A stretch of DNA of 58,426 nt, from positions 1 through 58,426 of the forward strand of contig JABDCX010000011.1 in the NCBI GenBank assembly GCA_013287915.1, given 5' to 3'. The DNA comes from Chlamydiota bacterium. GTDB lineage: Bacteria > Chlamydiota > Chlamydiia > Chlamydiales > Parachlamydiaceae. Each line of letters starts with the position of its first letter. Position 1 is the first letter of the stretch. Under the pieces are notes generated by a model that had not been told where the DNA came from, searched no databases, and worked only from the letters and a program-made list of their open reading frames with translations. The position numbers were made by a program, and so were the translations under genes. Positions 7,559 to 16,463 of the stretch are shown one piece after another.

Positions 7559-8500
7559 TCAGAGCGGAGCGTCTGTCGCACGGATGAGGGCATCGAGAAT
7601 CCCGGGCTCGCTAGCAGAATGACCGGCACTTCTTACAATCTCGATCTGAGACCTAGGCCACGCCCGGTGCAGATCCCAGGCGTTCACCAGCGGGCAGATC
7701 ATGTCGTAACGCCCGTGGATAATGACACCCGGAATCTGTTGGATCGCACGCACGTTTTGCAAGATCCATTGATCGGTGTCGAAAAAGAGGCGGTTGATGA
7801 GATAATGGCACTCGATCCGCGCAATCGAATCAGCGTGCGCGTCACTTGTAAAGGCTGCAAAGAGTTCTGGATCAAACTCTAAACGCATTAAAGTCGCTTC
7901 CCATCCAGCCCAAGCGCGCGTCGCCGTTTGCCGTACAGCCGGATCTGCAGAAGTCAGTCTTTTGTAATACGCACGGATCATTTCGCCGCGCTCTTCCTCG
8001 GGAATCGGGGCTAAAAAACTCTCCCACGCATCGGGATAGATGTTCCGGGCGCCCGACTGACAATACCACTCCGAATCGCTCTGGCGGCCTAAATATATCC
8101 CTCTCAAAATGAGTTTTACCACCCGCTCAGGGTGGTGGATCGCATAACAGAGTCCAAGGGTACTTCCCCAAGACCCCCCAAACACGACCCACTTCTCGAT
8201 CCCCAAAAACCGGCGCAATGCCTCGATATCCGCAACCAACTCCCATGTTGTATTTTTTTCCAGGGACGAAAAGGGCAAACTCTTTCCACATCCTCTTTGG
8301 TCAAAGAGAACGATCCGATACCGCTTGGGATCAAAATACTGTCTGTGTTTAGGCAGTGTGCCTCCACCCGGGCCTCCATGTAAAAAAACCACGGGGATCC
8401 CTTCCGGATTGCCACTCTCCTCCCAGTAAAGCGAATGGGGGGAATCGACTGGTAGATGCCCAGATCGGTAAGGCTCAATTTCAGGATAGAGAGAAGGCAT
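7559..8500 (-). CDS. pip: Proline iminopeptidase (alpha/beta hydrolase, S33 family)
   Basis: A 313-residue cytoplasmic aminopeptidase that removes N-terminal proline. HGGPGGG forms the oxyanion region and FDQRGCGKS is characteristic of the family. GGSWGS holds the nucleophilic Ser, HGRYDMICP the catalytic Asp, and AGHSASEP the catalytic His, so the triad is complete. Length is normal for the family. Transcribed alone, converging on the DUF4143 gene (45-base gap) and divergent from the Inc-like pair. It probably feeds amino acids from host or own peptides. Confidence 0.93.
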   Translation of the reverse strand: MPSLYPEIEPYRSGHLPVDSPHSLYWEESGNPEGIPVVFLHGGPGGGTLPKHRQYFDPKRYRIVLFDQRGCGKSLPFSSLEKNTTWELVADIEALRRFLGIEKWVVFGGSWGSTLGLCYAIHHPERVVKLILRGIYLGRQSDSEWYCQSGARNIYPDAWESFLAPIPEEERGEMIRAYYKRLTSADPAVRQTATRAWAGWEATLMRLEFDPELFAAFTSDAHADSIARIECHYLINRLFFDTDQWILQNVRAIQQIPGVIIHGRYDMICPLVNAWDLHRAWPRSQIEIVRSAGHSASEPGILDALIRATDAPL

Positions 8501-8515
8501 CTTGCACTTAACCTA

Positions 8516-8544
8516 TTGACGTTAAATAAACAGTAATATAAAAT
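8516..8544 (+). promoter_or_regulatory. Sigma-66/70-type promoter for the tandem Inc-like genes
   Basis: TTGACG at 8516-8521, a 17-base spacer, then TAAAAT at 8539-8544. It would start transcripts about 18 bases before the first ATG at 8569. Confidence 0.65.
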
Positions 8545-8568
8545 TACTTGAAATTTTAAACAAGGCAA

Positions 8569-9369
8569 ATGAATATAATGAGTAATTTAGATTTGCAAGC
8601 ATTGTTATCTCATGGAATCTCAGTTGCTAGGAATATGCCTGTACAGACAGCCAAAACCTCTCGAGGGCTTTGGCAATTGGGCAGCTCCGTTGTCGCCTAT
8701 GCACGAAACAATGCAAATTCTGAACTATACCACACGGGCGCTCGTGATTTGATCAATAAAGGTGGCATTTCGGGAGGGGTGGGCTTATGTCTTGCCCTGT
8801 TATCTGCTGTTTATATTCCCCATAAAACCCGCCAAATTTACAACGATCCAGCACACCCTTTTTTTCCAGTCGTTTGGCTGATCGTTATACTCGCTGCGAA
8901 AATCCTGGAACCCCTTGTCAATTTCACAGTTGATACGAGGGATTACTATTATGCATACGGCTTCCATCGCTCTGAGTCGGAGCGCTCCTTAGCGAAACAA
9001 TTGTGGCCCTTCTACCGAGATGCTCAAGAGGAAAAGTGGATCAATTTCAGTATACGGTATCGAATCCAAGACGCCGATCGAGAACCTATAGAACGTAAAC
9101 AGACCAAAACCGTTCACTTAAAAACCGACACTAGAAATTTTTGGTCTCTATTCTCCTATGCATTAGGAATACTAAATAGTGAAAAAAACTGTGACCCGAA
9201 TCAGCCCGTGCAATTAACAAGCATGTTTTCCGCTTCCCTTGACGAAGAAGAGGAGATCCAGATCCGATTTTACATGGAGCCCTGGGATCATATGGTTGCA
9301 AATAGAGAAAGAGAGAACACCGAACAAGCAGAGCAACTTTATCGAGTTTTGCGTAATGGTAGCTATTGA
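8569..9369 (+). CDS. Unknown protein with paired hydrophobic segments (Inc-like), paralogue 1
   Basis: A 266-residue protein without a signal peptide. Two hydrophobic segments, about residues 66-84 and 98-117, are separated by a short polar turn, the bilobed pattern typical of chlamydial inclusion membrane (Inc) proteins that are T3SS substrates. The rest is soluble. It is a paralogue of the next gene: both share MSN...QALL at the start, a GLW..G..VVAY segment, a GGI(S/A)G entry to the first hydrophobic stretch and DPNQP. By alignment with the paralogue the true start may be the fourth codon (8578). The ribosome site for either start is weak. No known domain is recognised; effector status is inference from architecture. 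Confidence 0.75.
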   Translation: MNIMSNLDLQALLSHGISVARNMPVQTAKTSRGLWQLGSSVVAYARNNANSELYHTGARDLINKGGISGGVGLCLALLSAVYIPHKTRQIYNDPAHPFFPVVWLIVILAAKILEPLVNFTVDTRDYYYAYGFHRSESERSLAKQLWPFYRDAQEEKWINFSIRYRIQDADREPIERKQTKTVHLKTDTRNFWSLFSYALGILNSEKNCDPNQPVQLTSMFSASLDEEEEIQIRFYMEPWDHMVANRERENTEQAEQLYRVLRNGSY

Positions 9370-9407
9370 AACGCAGAGAATTTTAATATTAGATTTTGGA
9401 GTAAATA

Positions 9408-11201
9408 ATGAGTAATTTCCAAGCATTGTTATTGAATACGACTGCACAAATTGGCAAGGTTTGTTATCAAACAAACCACACTCTTCAAGGATTGTGGAGT
9501 TTTGGCCATTGTGTTGTCGCTTACTCTAGTGGAAAGCCAGAAAAAGACGCCTATTTCGACGCCTCCCGTGGATCTATCAGAGAGGGAGGGATTGCCGGAC
9601 TTGCTGGGGCAAGCCTCGCCACATTTGTCGCCTGCACCTTGGCCAACACAGCGGTAACAACGGTGAGAAAATGGGGGGTCGTCAAATGCCTTGCTGTTGT
9701 TTCTCTCCTTGCTTCTTTACCTGCGTATGCGGTTTATAGAGCTTACAAGGATAAATCCCATCCGCTCAACCCAACGGCACTTCTGATCGTTAAGAGGGTC
9801 TCAAAAAATCTCCGAGAGCTCCAGACAGCTGCGTACGATACAATTCACTATTGGCGTTATCGTTGGAGCTGCCGTTCCACTTTCGATCGCTCTTTAGAAA
9901 AACCTCTTTGGAAGATGATTAAATGCCTCGACCCCGACGACAAGATCAGCTTTAGTATAAACTACCGCGTCGTCAAAAAGAGTGAGTCAGACGGGACGGC
10001 CGTTAAAACTGCTACCTCTATCTTTCAAAAATTGGATAGAAACTTCTTCGGCATCTTCCAGACCATCCAACGAAGGATGAAAGAGATCACCTCGCACGAC
10101 CCAAATCAGCCCGCAGAAATGGGCGAAACTTGCGCGATCTTCAAAAATGACGAGAAAAAGGCATCCATCCTATCAACGCTCGATGACCTCTCTAATGCTG
10201 CCACGCAACATCACCAAGAAGAAGAATTACAAGACATACATAACGTGATCAAGGCAGCACATGAACAGATGGTGGCTCTAGGGGGAAGTGACGCATCTAG
10301 CTCCAGTCAATCAAAGCCCAATAGTGCTGACAAGAGTCCTGAAGCCATGATGTTAGATTTATTGGGGAGGGCGCAACAAGAACTAAGAGCCTTATCAGCA
10401 GATAACATTGAGAGTCTCCCCGCGGCCTTCAGGCCGATGATGGCTCAGATCATTGCGAATAAGGATGGTCTCATAGCCAGCTATGGCAATATGGAACAGA
10501 TGCTTAGGGGCCAACAAGAAGCGAGCAGCAAAGCGAAGAAGCAGAACGCTTTTCAAAATATAAGCGAAGATTTAGACACGGCTGCTCGAATTGACCGCAA
10601 GCTTCAAGGTTTGGGTTCAACAAGCAGCACAAACTCAGATGCAAAGTTGTTACGACTGTTGGAGGATGCGCAGCAAACACTCAACACCGTTTTAGCAGAA
10701 GGCAAAACTCCTTTACCAAAGGACCTCATACCGATTTGTAACTGCGTTGCAGATATAACGAAGATAACGGATACGGACAAAGTTGACTCTTACAAAAACA
10801 ATGTCATGAGTTTCATAGTGAGGTTGACATATTTTTTGAAGAATGTGGAGACAGCACGAAAGACCGCTGTAGGGGATAACTTTGAGCGTTTAGATAAAGA
10901 GGACGTCTTAAAGCCGATTTATATTCTCTTCGTAGAGAATATAGGGAAGATAACGAATTTCCTAAACGCACTACACGACATGAAAAACAGCCTTGAGAGA
11001 GAACGAGGAGAAAGCAGCAAAGCACACACTAACGATTCAGACCTGGATGTGCTTCTTGACAGCATACTTGAAGGCACAAACTCTGGCTCAGGGCCAGATG
11101 CAGAACTTCCATTAGATGATATCCTAGAGGGAGCAGTAGCCCAAGCCTTGGGATCCAGCGATGCAAACCGCACGCAAAACACATGGGATGACGTAGATTA
11201 A
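9408..11201 (+). CDS. Unknown protein with paired hydrophobic segments and long helical tail (Inc-like), paralogue 2
   Basis: A 597-residue protein whose first 240 or so residues align with the preceding gene. The hydrophobic pair lies at about residues 60-83 and 90-110. After the shared part, a long charged, Ser-rich, probably helical tail follows, with acidic LDSILEG and LDDILEG repeats near the C-terminus (about residues 545-575). GGAG precedes the ATG by 7 bases. There is no signal peptide. It sits 38 bases after paralogue 1, so the two are probably co-transcribed. The architecture suits an inclusion-membrane protein with a long cytosol-exposed domain, but no known domain is recognised. 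Confidence 0.75.
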   Translation: MSNFQALLLNTTAQIGKVCYQTNHTLQGLWSFGHCVVAYSSGKPEKDAYFDASRGSIREGGIAGLAGASLATFVACTLANTAVTTVRKWGVVKCLAVVSLLASLPAYAVYRAYKDKSHPLNPTALLIVKRVSKNLRELQTAAYDTIHYWRYRWSCRSTFDRSLEKPLWKMIKCLDPDDKISFSINYRVVKKSESDGTAVKTATSIFQKLDRNFFGIFQTIQRRMKEITSHDPNQPAEMGETCAIFKNDEKKASILSTLDDLSNAATQHHQEEELQDIHNVIKAAHEQMVALGGSDASSSSQSKPNSADKSPEAMMLDLLGRAQQELRALSADNIESLPAAFRPMMAQIIANKDGLIASYGNMEQMLRGQQEASSKAKKQNAFQNISEDLDTAARIDRKLQGLGSTSSTNSDAKLLRLLEDAQQTLNTVLAEGKTPLPKDLIPICNCVADITKITDTDKVDSYKNNVMSFIVRLTYFLKNVETARKTAVGDNFERLDKEDVLKPIYILFVENIGKITNFLNALHDMKNSLERERGESSKAHTNDSDLDVLLDSILEGTNSGSGPDAELPLDDILEGAVAQALGSSDANRTQNTWDDVD

Positions 11202-11267
11202 GAGCCTTTATTTGCAAATTTTGGATGAGTAACGTACAGTTAGGTTTCTGACCACTTGTAGGATCTC

Positions 11268-12200
11268 ATGACAACTCCCATCCTCACCGTAAGAAATTTG
11301 CGCAAGGTGTATCCTGGACCTCCTCCTCTTGCTGCTGTGGAGGGAATCTCTTTCGAATTGAGAAAAGGGGAAATTTTGGGGCTGCTTGGCCCCAACGGCT
11401 CTGGAAAAACGACTACCATCCAGATGCTACTGGGAACGCTCACTCCCACAGCCGGAGAGATCTTCTATTTTGGGAAAAGCTTGCAGTCGAACCCTTCTGA
11501 AATTCTGCAGCACGTTTCCTTTGCAAGCACCTATACTAGCCTTCCTTGGACATTGACGATTGAAGAAAATCTCGAGGTGTTCGGCTATTTTTATGGGTTG
11601 AACAGCAAAGAGAGCGTCCGTCGCTTCGATCCGTTGCTGGATCGGTTTGGGATTCTCGATAAAAAAAAGAGCCGCACCTCTTCCTTGTCCGCTGGTCAAG
11701 TGACCCGTCTTATGCTTGTAAAAGCCTTTTTTACAAACCCGCAGATCGTGCTGCTCGATGAGCCAACCGCTTCTCTCGATCCCGACATTGCAGCCGATAT
11801 CTGTTCGTTCCTGATTGAACGACGCGCAAAAAATGGGGTTTCCATTCTTTTTTCCTCTCATAAAATGGAAGAGGTGATGGAAATTTGCGACCGAACGATC
11901 TTCCTCTCGAATGGAAAGATCATCGCTGATGACCTTCCACGCAATTTGGCAAAGAGCATCTCAACTTACAGGGTGAAATTGCTCATCATCGATGGGATGA
12001 AGAGAACACAAGCACTTGCGGAGAGATTTGCATTACAACATACGATCGACCACCGTTGGATAGACATGCAGATCGACGAAGGAAAGATTCCAGGGTTTCT
12101 CAATGCCCTCACAGAGGCAAAAATCAGCTATGGAAATATCAAAATCGAGGAACCCTCTTTGGAAGATTACTTCCTCCATGTAGCCAAAGGGACGCGATGA
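11268..12200 (+). CDS. ABC transporter ATP-binding subunit (ABC-2 exporter)
   Basis: A 310-residue ATPase. Walker A is GPNGSGKTT, the signature is LSAGQ, Walker B is VLLDEPTASLDPD and the H-loop is SSHKMEE. The C-terminal 80 residues form the extra domain seen in CcmA/DrrA-type exporters. It powers the permease encoded next, with which it overlaps as ATGA. Substrate unknown; such pairs export drugs, lipids or polymers. TAGGA precedes the ATG. A 66-base gap separates it from the Inc-like pair, so read-through from them is possible. Confidence 0.92.
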   Translation: MTTPILTVRNLRKVYPGPPPLAAVEGISFELRKGEILGLLGPNGSGKTTTIQMLLGTLTPTAGEIFYFGKSLQSNPSEILQHVSFASTYTSLPWTLTIEENLEVFGYFYGLNSKESVRRFDPLLDRFGILDKKKSRTSSLSAGQVTRLMLVKAFFTNPQIVLLDEPTASLDPDIAADICSFLIERRAKNGVSILFSSHKMEEVMEICDRTIFLSNGKIIADDLPRNLAKSISTYRVKLLIIDGMKRTQALAERFALQHTIDHRWIDMQIDEGKIPGFLNALTEAKISYGNIKIEEPSLEDYFLHVAKGTR

Positions 12201-12979
12201 GTTTCAGCCGCATTAAAGGAGTCTTTCTCCGCTATTACTACAATCTAATCAAAGGCCCAACGCAACTCTCTGACCTATTTTACTGGCCTTTAGTCGACAT
12301 CCTGATGTGGGGTCTGACGTCGATCTGGGTACAACACCAAAGCCAAGCTGCGAATCTCCCCCTCATCATCATGACAGGGCTGATCTTTTGGCAAGTGGCC
12401 CAACGCGGCTCGATCGATATTTCGATCGCCCTTCTCCAAGAATTTTGGCATCGCAACCTAGTGAACATGTTCTCAACCCCTTTGAAGATCTCTGAATGGA
12501 TTGCGGGGATTATTTTGCTTTGCCTTTGCAAGCTCGTCATCACGATCTCGTTCGGTGCATTGCTCGTCTATTTGCTTTACTCGTTGAACGTATTTACCCT
12601 GGGTTGGGCATTCCTGCCATTTGCAGCCATGCTGCTGATCTTTGGGTGGACTATTGGCTTTTTGGCTTCCAGCTTGATCATCTATTTTGGGCACCAACTC
12701 GAAGCGCTTGCCTGGATGGTCGGTTTCCTCTTTGCTCCCTTCAGCGCGGTCTTTTACCCCGTGAGCATTCTCCCTGAATGGACCCAAATCATCTCGTGGT
12801 CAATCCCTACGACCTATGTGTTTGAGGGGATGCGGCAGATCCTAAGCGGGAAACCCTTTCCGCTGTCGTATTTTGGAATGAGCTTGGCACTGAATCTGGT
12901 CTATCTGTTTGGTGCGATTTCGCTATTCAGATGGTCATTTGAAAAGAGCCGGAATAAAGGCCTTGCCCGCCTCGAATAA
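12197..12979 (+). CDS. ABC-2 type exporter permease
   Basis: A 260-residue inner membrane protein with about six hydrophobic segments, of the ABC-2/DrrB type. The start is the ATG at 12197 that overlaps the ATPase stop (ATGA); the longer in-frame reading from 12056 lies inside the ATPase gene and is not protein-like. SIPTTYVFEGMRQIL near the C-terminus is a typical ABC-2 permease segment. It forms the membrane channel for the ATPase at 11268-12200. It converges on the MATE gene with a 5-base gap and no visible terminator. Confidence 0.9.
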   Translation: MSFSRIKGVFLRYYYNLIKGPTQLSDLFYWPLVDILMWGLTSIWVQHQSQAANLPLIIMTGLIFWQVAQRGSIDISIALLQEFWHRNLVNMFSTPLKISEWIAGIILLCLCKLVITISFGALLVYLLYSLNVFTLGWAFLPFAAMLLIFGWTIGFLASSLIIYFGHQLEALAWMVGFLFAPFSAVFYPVSILPEWTQIISWSIPTTYVFEGMRQILSGKPFPLSYFGMSLALNLVYLFGAISLFRWSFEKSRNKGLARLE

Positions 12980-12984
12980 CTAGA

Positions 12985-14385
12985 CTATGAGACGGTTTTG
13001 GATCTTTGTGGCTGATTTGTAGCGAGGTCGGCGCTGATCACGATCTTCTTCCAATGCCCAGACAAGATTCTCCACAAGTAAAGCAAAGCACCAGAAGCGC
13101 TGTAGAGAATCGCAATGAACAAGGCCTGTTCAACCGACCCCTGGTTACGGAAGACGAAGAAGTAAACGGGCAAGATCAATACAGCCCACACAAGCGTCGC
13201 TCCGCTATACAGTAAGAACACCGTGTCTCCAGAAGCGGTGAGAACGCCTGCAAATTGAAAACGGACGCCCGCTAAAAAAATCTCTATCGTTTTAAGGAAC
13301 AAACACAACTCAAGAGTGGTGCGAATCGATTCCACATACATGGGGTCGGCACCGGGAAGAAATTCTCGAATGATCAACCCTTTTGCTAACACAAAGACAG
13401 TAAGCAGAAGGATAAGAAATAACCCGTTCAGCTTTAATCCCGACCGAATAACCTTAGAAACTAGGTCAGATTGGCGCGCTCCAATCAAATTCCCTACGAT
13501 CGTCGCAGTTGCTTTGTTGAGCCCTTCAGCAAAGAAATAGAAGAGGATGAACAATGCCTGGCAAATCCCTGCAATCGTGATGTAAGTCGGCCCCATCTCC
13601 TTCATCAAAAAATAAAAAACGGCAAACGCAAACACTTCTAAAGAGGAAAACACTGACGAGGGCAGCCCCACTTTCACGCATTCTAATAGCCTATCCCATT
13701 TAAGCCTCCACAACCCAGTCCCAAACTGTTGTCTGTGTTTCTGGCTCAAAAACACCGATCCTAAAACAAACGCCTGGAAAAAAGTCGCTGCGCTTGTGGC
13801 AATGGCAGCACCCTGTACTCCCATCGGTTCTAAAATCCCCTCCACCCCAAAAATCAGAAACCAATCCAGAAGGACGTTGACGACATTGGCAACGATGACC
13901 ACACACGTCACCATCCGCGTTTTTCCCTGCCCAACAAAATAGCCACACAAAGTGGCATAAAGAGGATAAAATGGCCCAAAAAATGTCATGGTGCAAAAAT
14001 ACTCTCGCTCCATCTCTGCATCAAATCCGGCCCCAAAAAACAACTCAGGACCCCAATAAGCCAGCGGCCAGAAAAATGCGACTGAGGATAGGGAAAGCCA
14101 AATCATCTGCCATACAGGCTCTCCAAGCCGATTTGTTAATCCGGCGCCATTATGTTGAGCGACAAATACTTCCGATATATTTGCTAAAACGATCCATCCA
14201 AAAATAAATGCCCAAGCCATCGTCGTTGCCGTGACAGCCGCATTATGTGCTTCGATTGAAAAATGAGCGAGCAGCCACCGATCAGCAAACACCATGAGCA
14301 TGACAGAAAGGGAGGAGAGCATGAGGGGGAGCGCAATCGATACCAACTCGCGCAGGCTACCGCTTGGATACTTTGTCAATGCCAT
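12985..14385 (-). CDS. MATE family multidrug/cation efflux protein
   Basis: A 466-residue integral membrane protein of normal MATE length, with about twelve hydrophobic segments in two halves. SIALPLMLSSLSVMLMVFADRWLL, split here as SIALPLMLSSL and MLMVFADRWLL, marks the first MATE repeat. GLPSSVFSSLEVFAF and GNLIGARQSDLV are the corresponding features of the second. MATE proteins expel drugs or metabolites using sodium or proton gradients. The ATG at 14385 has GGGAAG upstream; a longer reading from 14442 would run into its own promoter. Divergent from sctJ. Confidence 0.9.
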   Translation of the reverse strand: MALTKYPSGSLRELVSIALPLMLSSLSVMLMVFADRWLLAHFSIEAHNAAVTATTMAWAFIFGWIVLANISEVFVAQHNGAGLTNRLGEPVWQMIWLSLSSVAFFWPLAYWGPELFFGAGFDAEMEREYFCTMTFFGPFYPLYATLCGYFVGQGKTRMVTCVVIVANVVNVLLDWFLIFGVEGILEPMGVQGAAIATSAATFFQAFVLGSVFLSQKHRQQFGTGLWRLKWDRLLECVKVGLPSSVFSSLEVFAFAVFYFLMKEMGPTYITIAGICQALFILFYFFAEGLNKATATIVGNLIGARQSDLVSKVIRSGLKLNGLFLILLLTVFVLAKGLIIREFLPGADPMYVESIRTTLELCLFLKTIEIFLAGVRFQFAGVLTASGDTVFLLYSGATLVWAVLILPVYFFVFRNQGSVEQALFIAILYSASGALLYLWRILSGHWKKIVISADLATNQPQRSKTVS

Positions 14386-14404
14386 GCAAAACACTTCCCT
14401 ATAA

Positions 14405-14433
14405 AATATAATAAATGACCGTAAATAGGCCAA
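14405..14433 (-). promoter_or_regulatory. Promoter for the MATE gene
   Basis: Read on the minus strand: TTGGCC (14433-14428), 17-base spacer, TATATT (14410-14405). It lies 20 bases before the MATE start at 14385. Confidence 0.5.
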
Positions 14434-14467
14434 TTTTATCAAAAAATCAAGTTATTGTCACTATTAT

Positions 14468-14484
14468 TTGTGTTTTAAACACAA
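14468..14484. promoter_or_regulatory. 17-base palindrome between MATE and sctJ (possible operator)
   Basis: TTGTGTTT-T-AAACACAA is a perfect inverted repeat with 8-base arms around a single base, a geometry common for dimeric repressors. It lies upstream of the MATE promoter and about 80 bases before the sctJ start, in the middle of the divergent intergenic region. A single-base loop cannot form a terminator hairpin with these arms intact. Confidence 0.55.
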
Positions 14485-14562
14485 TGAGGATGGAAAGGAA
14501 CACTCCTCTCTACAGAATTTGACTTTGCGGTTTATAGCCGATTTGATAGGATGCGAATTACT

Positions 14563-15585
14563 ATGAAAGTAAACGTTCAAAGGCCTCAATTGAGGGGTCG
14601 GCAACAGGGTATTTTTAACCTTTTGGCATTTCTTTGCGGCTGCTTGCTCTTTCTTACAAGCTGCGAATCGCACCGCATCATCGTCAACAATCTCGACGAG
14701 CGGGAAGCCAATGAAATCATCGTTTTTCTTTCAACAAAGAGCGTCGAAGCGAATAAGACGGCCTCTCCATCGGCTGGAGGAGGGGGCGGTTCCAAAATCC
14801 CCATGTACGACATTAGCGTCGATTCCGATGTGGCTCTAGAAGCCATGTCGTACCTCAACCAAGCAGGCCTTCCTCGTAGACGCAGCCAAAATCTTCTGAA
14901 TCTCTTTACGGGAGCTGGACTCGTTCCTTCTGAAATGGAACAAAAAATCCGTTATCAGGCGGGCCTTGCCGAGCAGATCGCCAGCACCATCCGCAAAATG
15001 GATGGGGTGTTAGATGCTGAAGTACAACTCTCTATCCCTGAAGAAGATCCCCTGAACCCAAATGAAAAAAAACAGGCGATTACGGCTTCTGTCTATCTCA
15101 AACACAACGGGGTCCTCGATGACCCAAATTCTCACCTGCAAACGCGTATCAAACGTCTCGTCTCTGCGGGGGTGCCGGGTCTTACATACGACAATGTCAC
15201 GGTCGTAGGAGAAAAAGCCCGTAGCAACGATTACTTATCGGGGTTAACTTCTCAAAATCTAGAAGAGGAGAAGCAATACGTCAGAATCTGGACTCTTGTT
15301 ATCGGAAAAGAATCGGTCACCCGCTTTCGAATCATCTTCTTTACATTCACTCTCTTTCTATTATTCGTGCTTTCCACATTGATCTGGATGACATGGAAGA
15401 TCTACCCTATCGTCAAAACACAGGGAGGGTTCAAAGAATTTTTAAAAATTAAGCATAAACCCGCCGAAAACAAGGTGGAGAGCGACGCCAAAGCCGCTAC
15501 CGATAAAGAGGCTGCTGCCAAAGAGGCTGCGAAAAAGAAAGAAGAAGAGGCCTCGGCTAATAAAGATGTGGATCAAACCGAGTAG
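14563..15585 (+). CDS. sctJ: T3SS inner membrane ring lipoprotein SctJ (CdsJ/YscJ/PrgK family)
   Basis: A 340-residue lipoprotein with lipobox LTSC ending at Cys34, then the YscJ ring-building domains. NNLDEREANEIIVFLS and LNQAGLPRRRS are followed by the very conserved EMEQKIRYQAGLAEQIASTIRKMDGV segment (given here as EMEQKIRYQAGL and STIRKMDGV). A transmembrane helix lies near residues 253-276, followed by a long Lys/Glu/Ala-rich cytosolic tail as in the chlamydial protein. SctJ forms the inner membrane ring of the injectisome with SctD. ATG 14563 is chosen over 14551, whose AGG touches the ATG; spacing of TAGGA to 14563 is long (11). First gene of the T3SS operon. Confidence 0.96.
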   Translation: MKVNVQRPQLRGRQQGIFNLLAFLCGCLLFLTSCESHRIIVNNLDEREANEIIVFLSTKSVEANKTASPSAGGGGGSKIPMYDISVDSDVALEAMSYLNQAGLPRRRSQNLLNLFTGAGLVPSEMEQKIRYQAGLAEQIASTIRKMDGVLDAEVQLSIPEEDPLNPNEKKQAITASVYLKHNGVLDDPNSHLQTRIKRLVSAGVPGLTYDNVTVVGEKARSNDYLSGLTSQNLEEEKQYVRIWTLVIGKESVTRFRIIFFTFTLFLLFVLSTLIWMTWKIYPIVKTQGGFKEFLKIKHKPAENKVESDAKAATDKEAAAKEAAKKKEEEASANKDVDQTE

Positions 15586-15605
15586 CCAAAAACGAAGAGT
15601 TATGC

Positions 15606-16460
15606 ATGGAGCCAAGCGGTTGTGTTTTCCTAAAGATATTGCTTAATAAATATGCGCTTGGAGGCAACGAAGCGTTGCTCAAATCCGTTCCCACGATTAA
15701 TCCTCCAGATGTTCTCAAATTTACAACCACTTCTCAAGACGTTGGTGCGGCGATTCAGTGGCGGCATCGCCTATTCGGCCGGATCCATTACTCTTGGTTG
15801 GCCCCTGTGATCAAAGAATTTGCCCCACCGATGCAGACAATCATCGGAAATTCTCTTCCCGAACCGCAAGGCTCAAAACTCAGAAAGCATTTATCCATCC
15901 CAACTGTTTCCCATCCGCCCATTGAAACGCTGAGAAATTACTGGCTTCATAAGCTCTATATGACCTGGCGCCCGACGGAAGCAATTCCAATCGAATACCT
16001 CGAAAAGAGCGAACTCGATCCACTTCTTCAGCTCAGTAAAGGGCAAATTGTGAAACTGATCGATTTACTTGCTTTAAACGACCTGGCAGAAGCGATCCGG
16101 CATATCGTCGATAAAAACACCCTCACCACGCTTTACGCCTGCTTAAGTCAACAACAACAAGCCTTCTTACGCCTTTGTCTACATAAAAAGGACAAATTGG
16201 CCATTGCCAAGCTTGACCTTGCTAAAATGGCAGGGTCGCCAGATGAGTTGCACCGCACCCTGCACAAGCGGGGGATGTTGCGCCTCGGTAAAGCATTGTG
16301 CGGTCAATCGTCCGAATTTATGTGGCATGTAACTCACATTTTAGATACAGGTAGAGGTGCCTCACTGATGAGTTTTTATCAACCTCAAGCCATTGCACAA
16401 GTGACCCCTTTGTTGATCCAACAAACTGTGGCGGCAATCAACTTTATCAATAAGGTCTAA
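15606..16460 (+). CDS. T3SS operon protein between sctJ and sctL (CT560-like, possible SctK)
   Basis: A 284-residue soluble protein with no signal peptide or membrane helix and no motif that I recognise. Its place between sctJ and sctL matches the unknown gene in the chlamydial cdsJ-CT560-cdsL order, and in Yersinia-type operons that slot holds yscK/sctK, part of the cytoplasmic sorting platform. The C-terminal half is helical and Leu-rich. A role linking the SctQ/SctL platform to the inner ring is a reasonable inference from position, but SctK proteins diverge so much that primary sequence does not prove it. Confidence 0.8.
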   Translation: MEPSGCVFLKILLNKYALGGNEALLKSVPTINPPDVLKFTTTSQDVGAAIQWRHRLFGRIHYSWLAPVIKEFAPPMQTIIGNSLPEPQGSKLRKHLSIPTVSHPPIETLRNYWLHKLYMTWRPTEAIPIEYLEKSELDPLLQLSKGQIVKLIDLLALNDLAEAIRHIVDKNTLTTLYACLSQQQQAFLRLCLHKKDKLAIAKLDLAKMAGSPDELHRTLHKRGMLRLGKALCGQSSEFMWHVTHILDTGRGASLMSFYQPQAIAQVTPLLIQQTVAAINFINKV

Positions 16461-16463
16461 CAC

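Noticed and set aside
14519-14550. Promoter TTGACT...TTTGAT for the T3SS operon
   Set aside because: The -35 is acceptable, but the -10 candidates (TTTGAT with 17-base spacing, GATAGG with 20) are poor and lie almost on the start codon.
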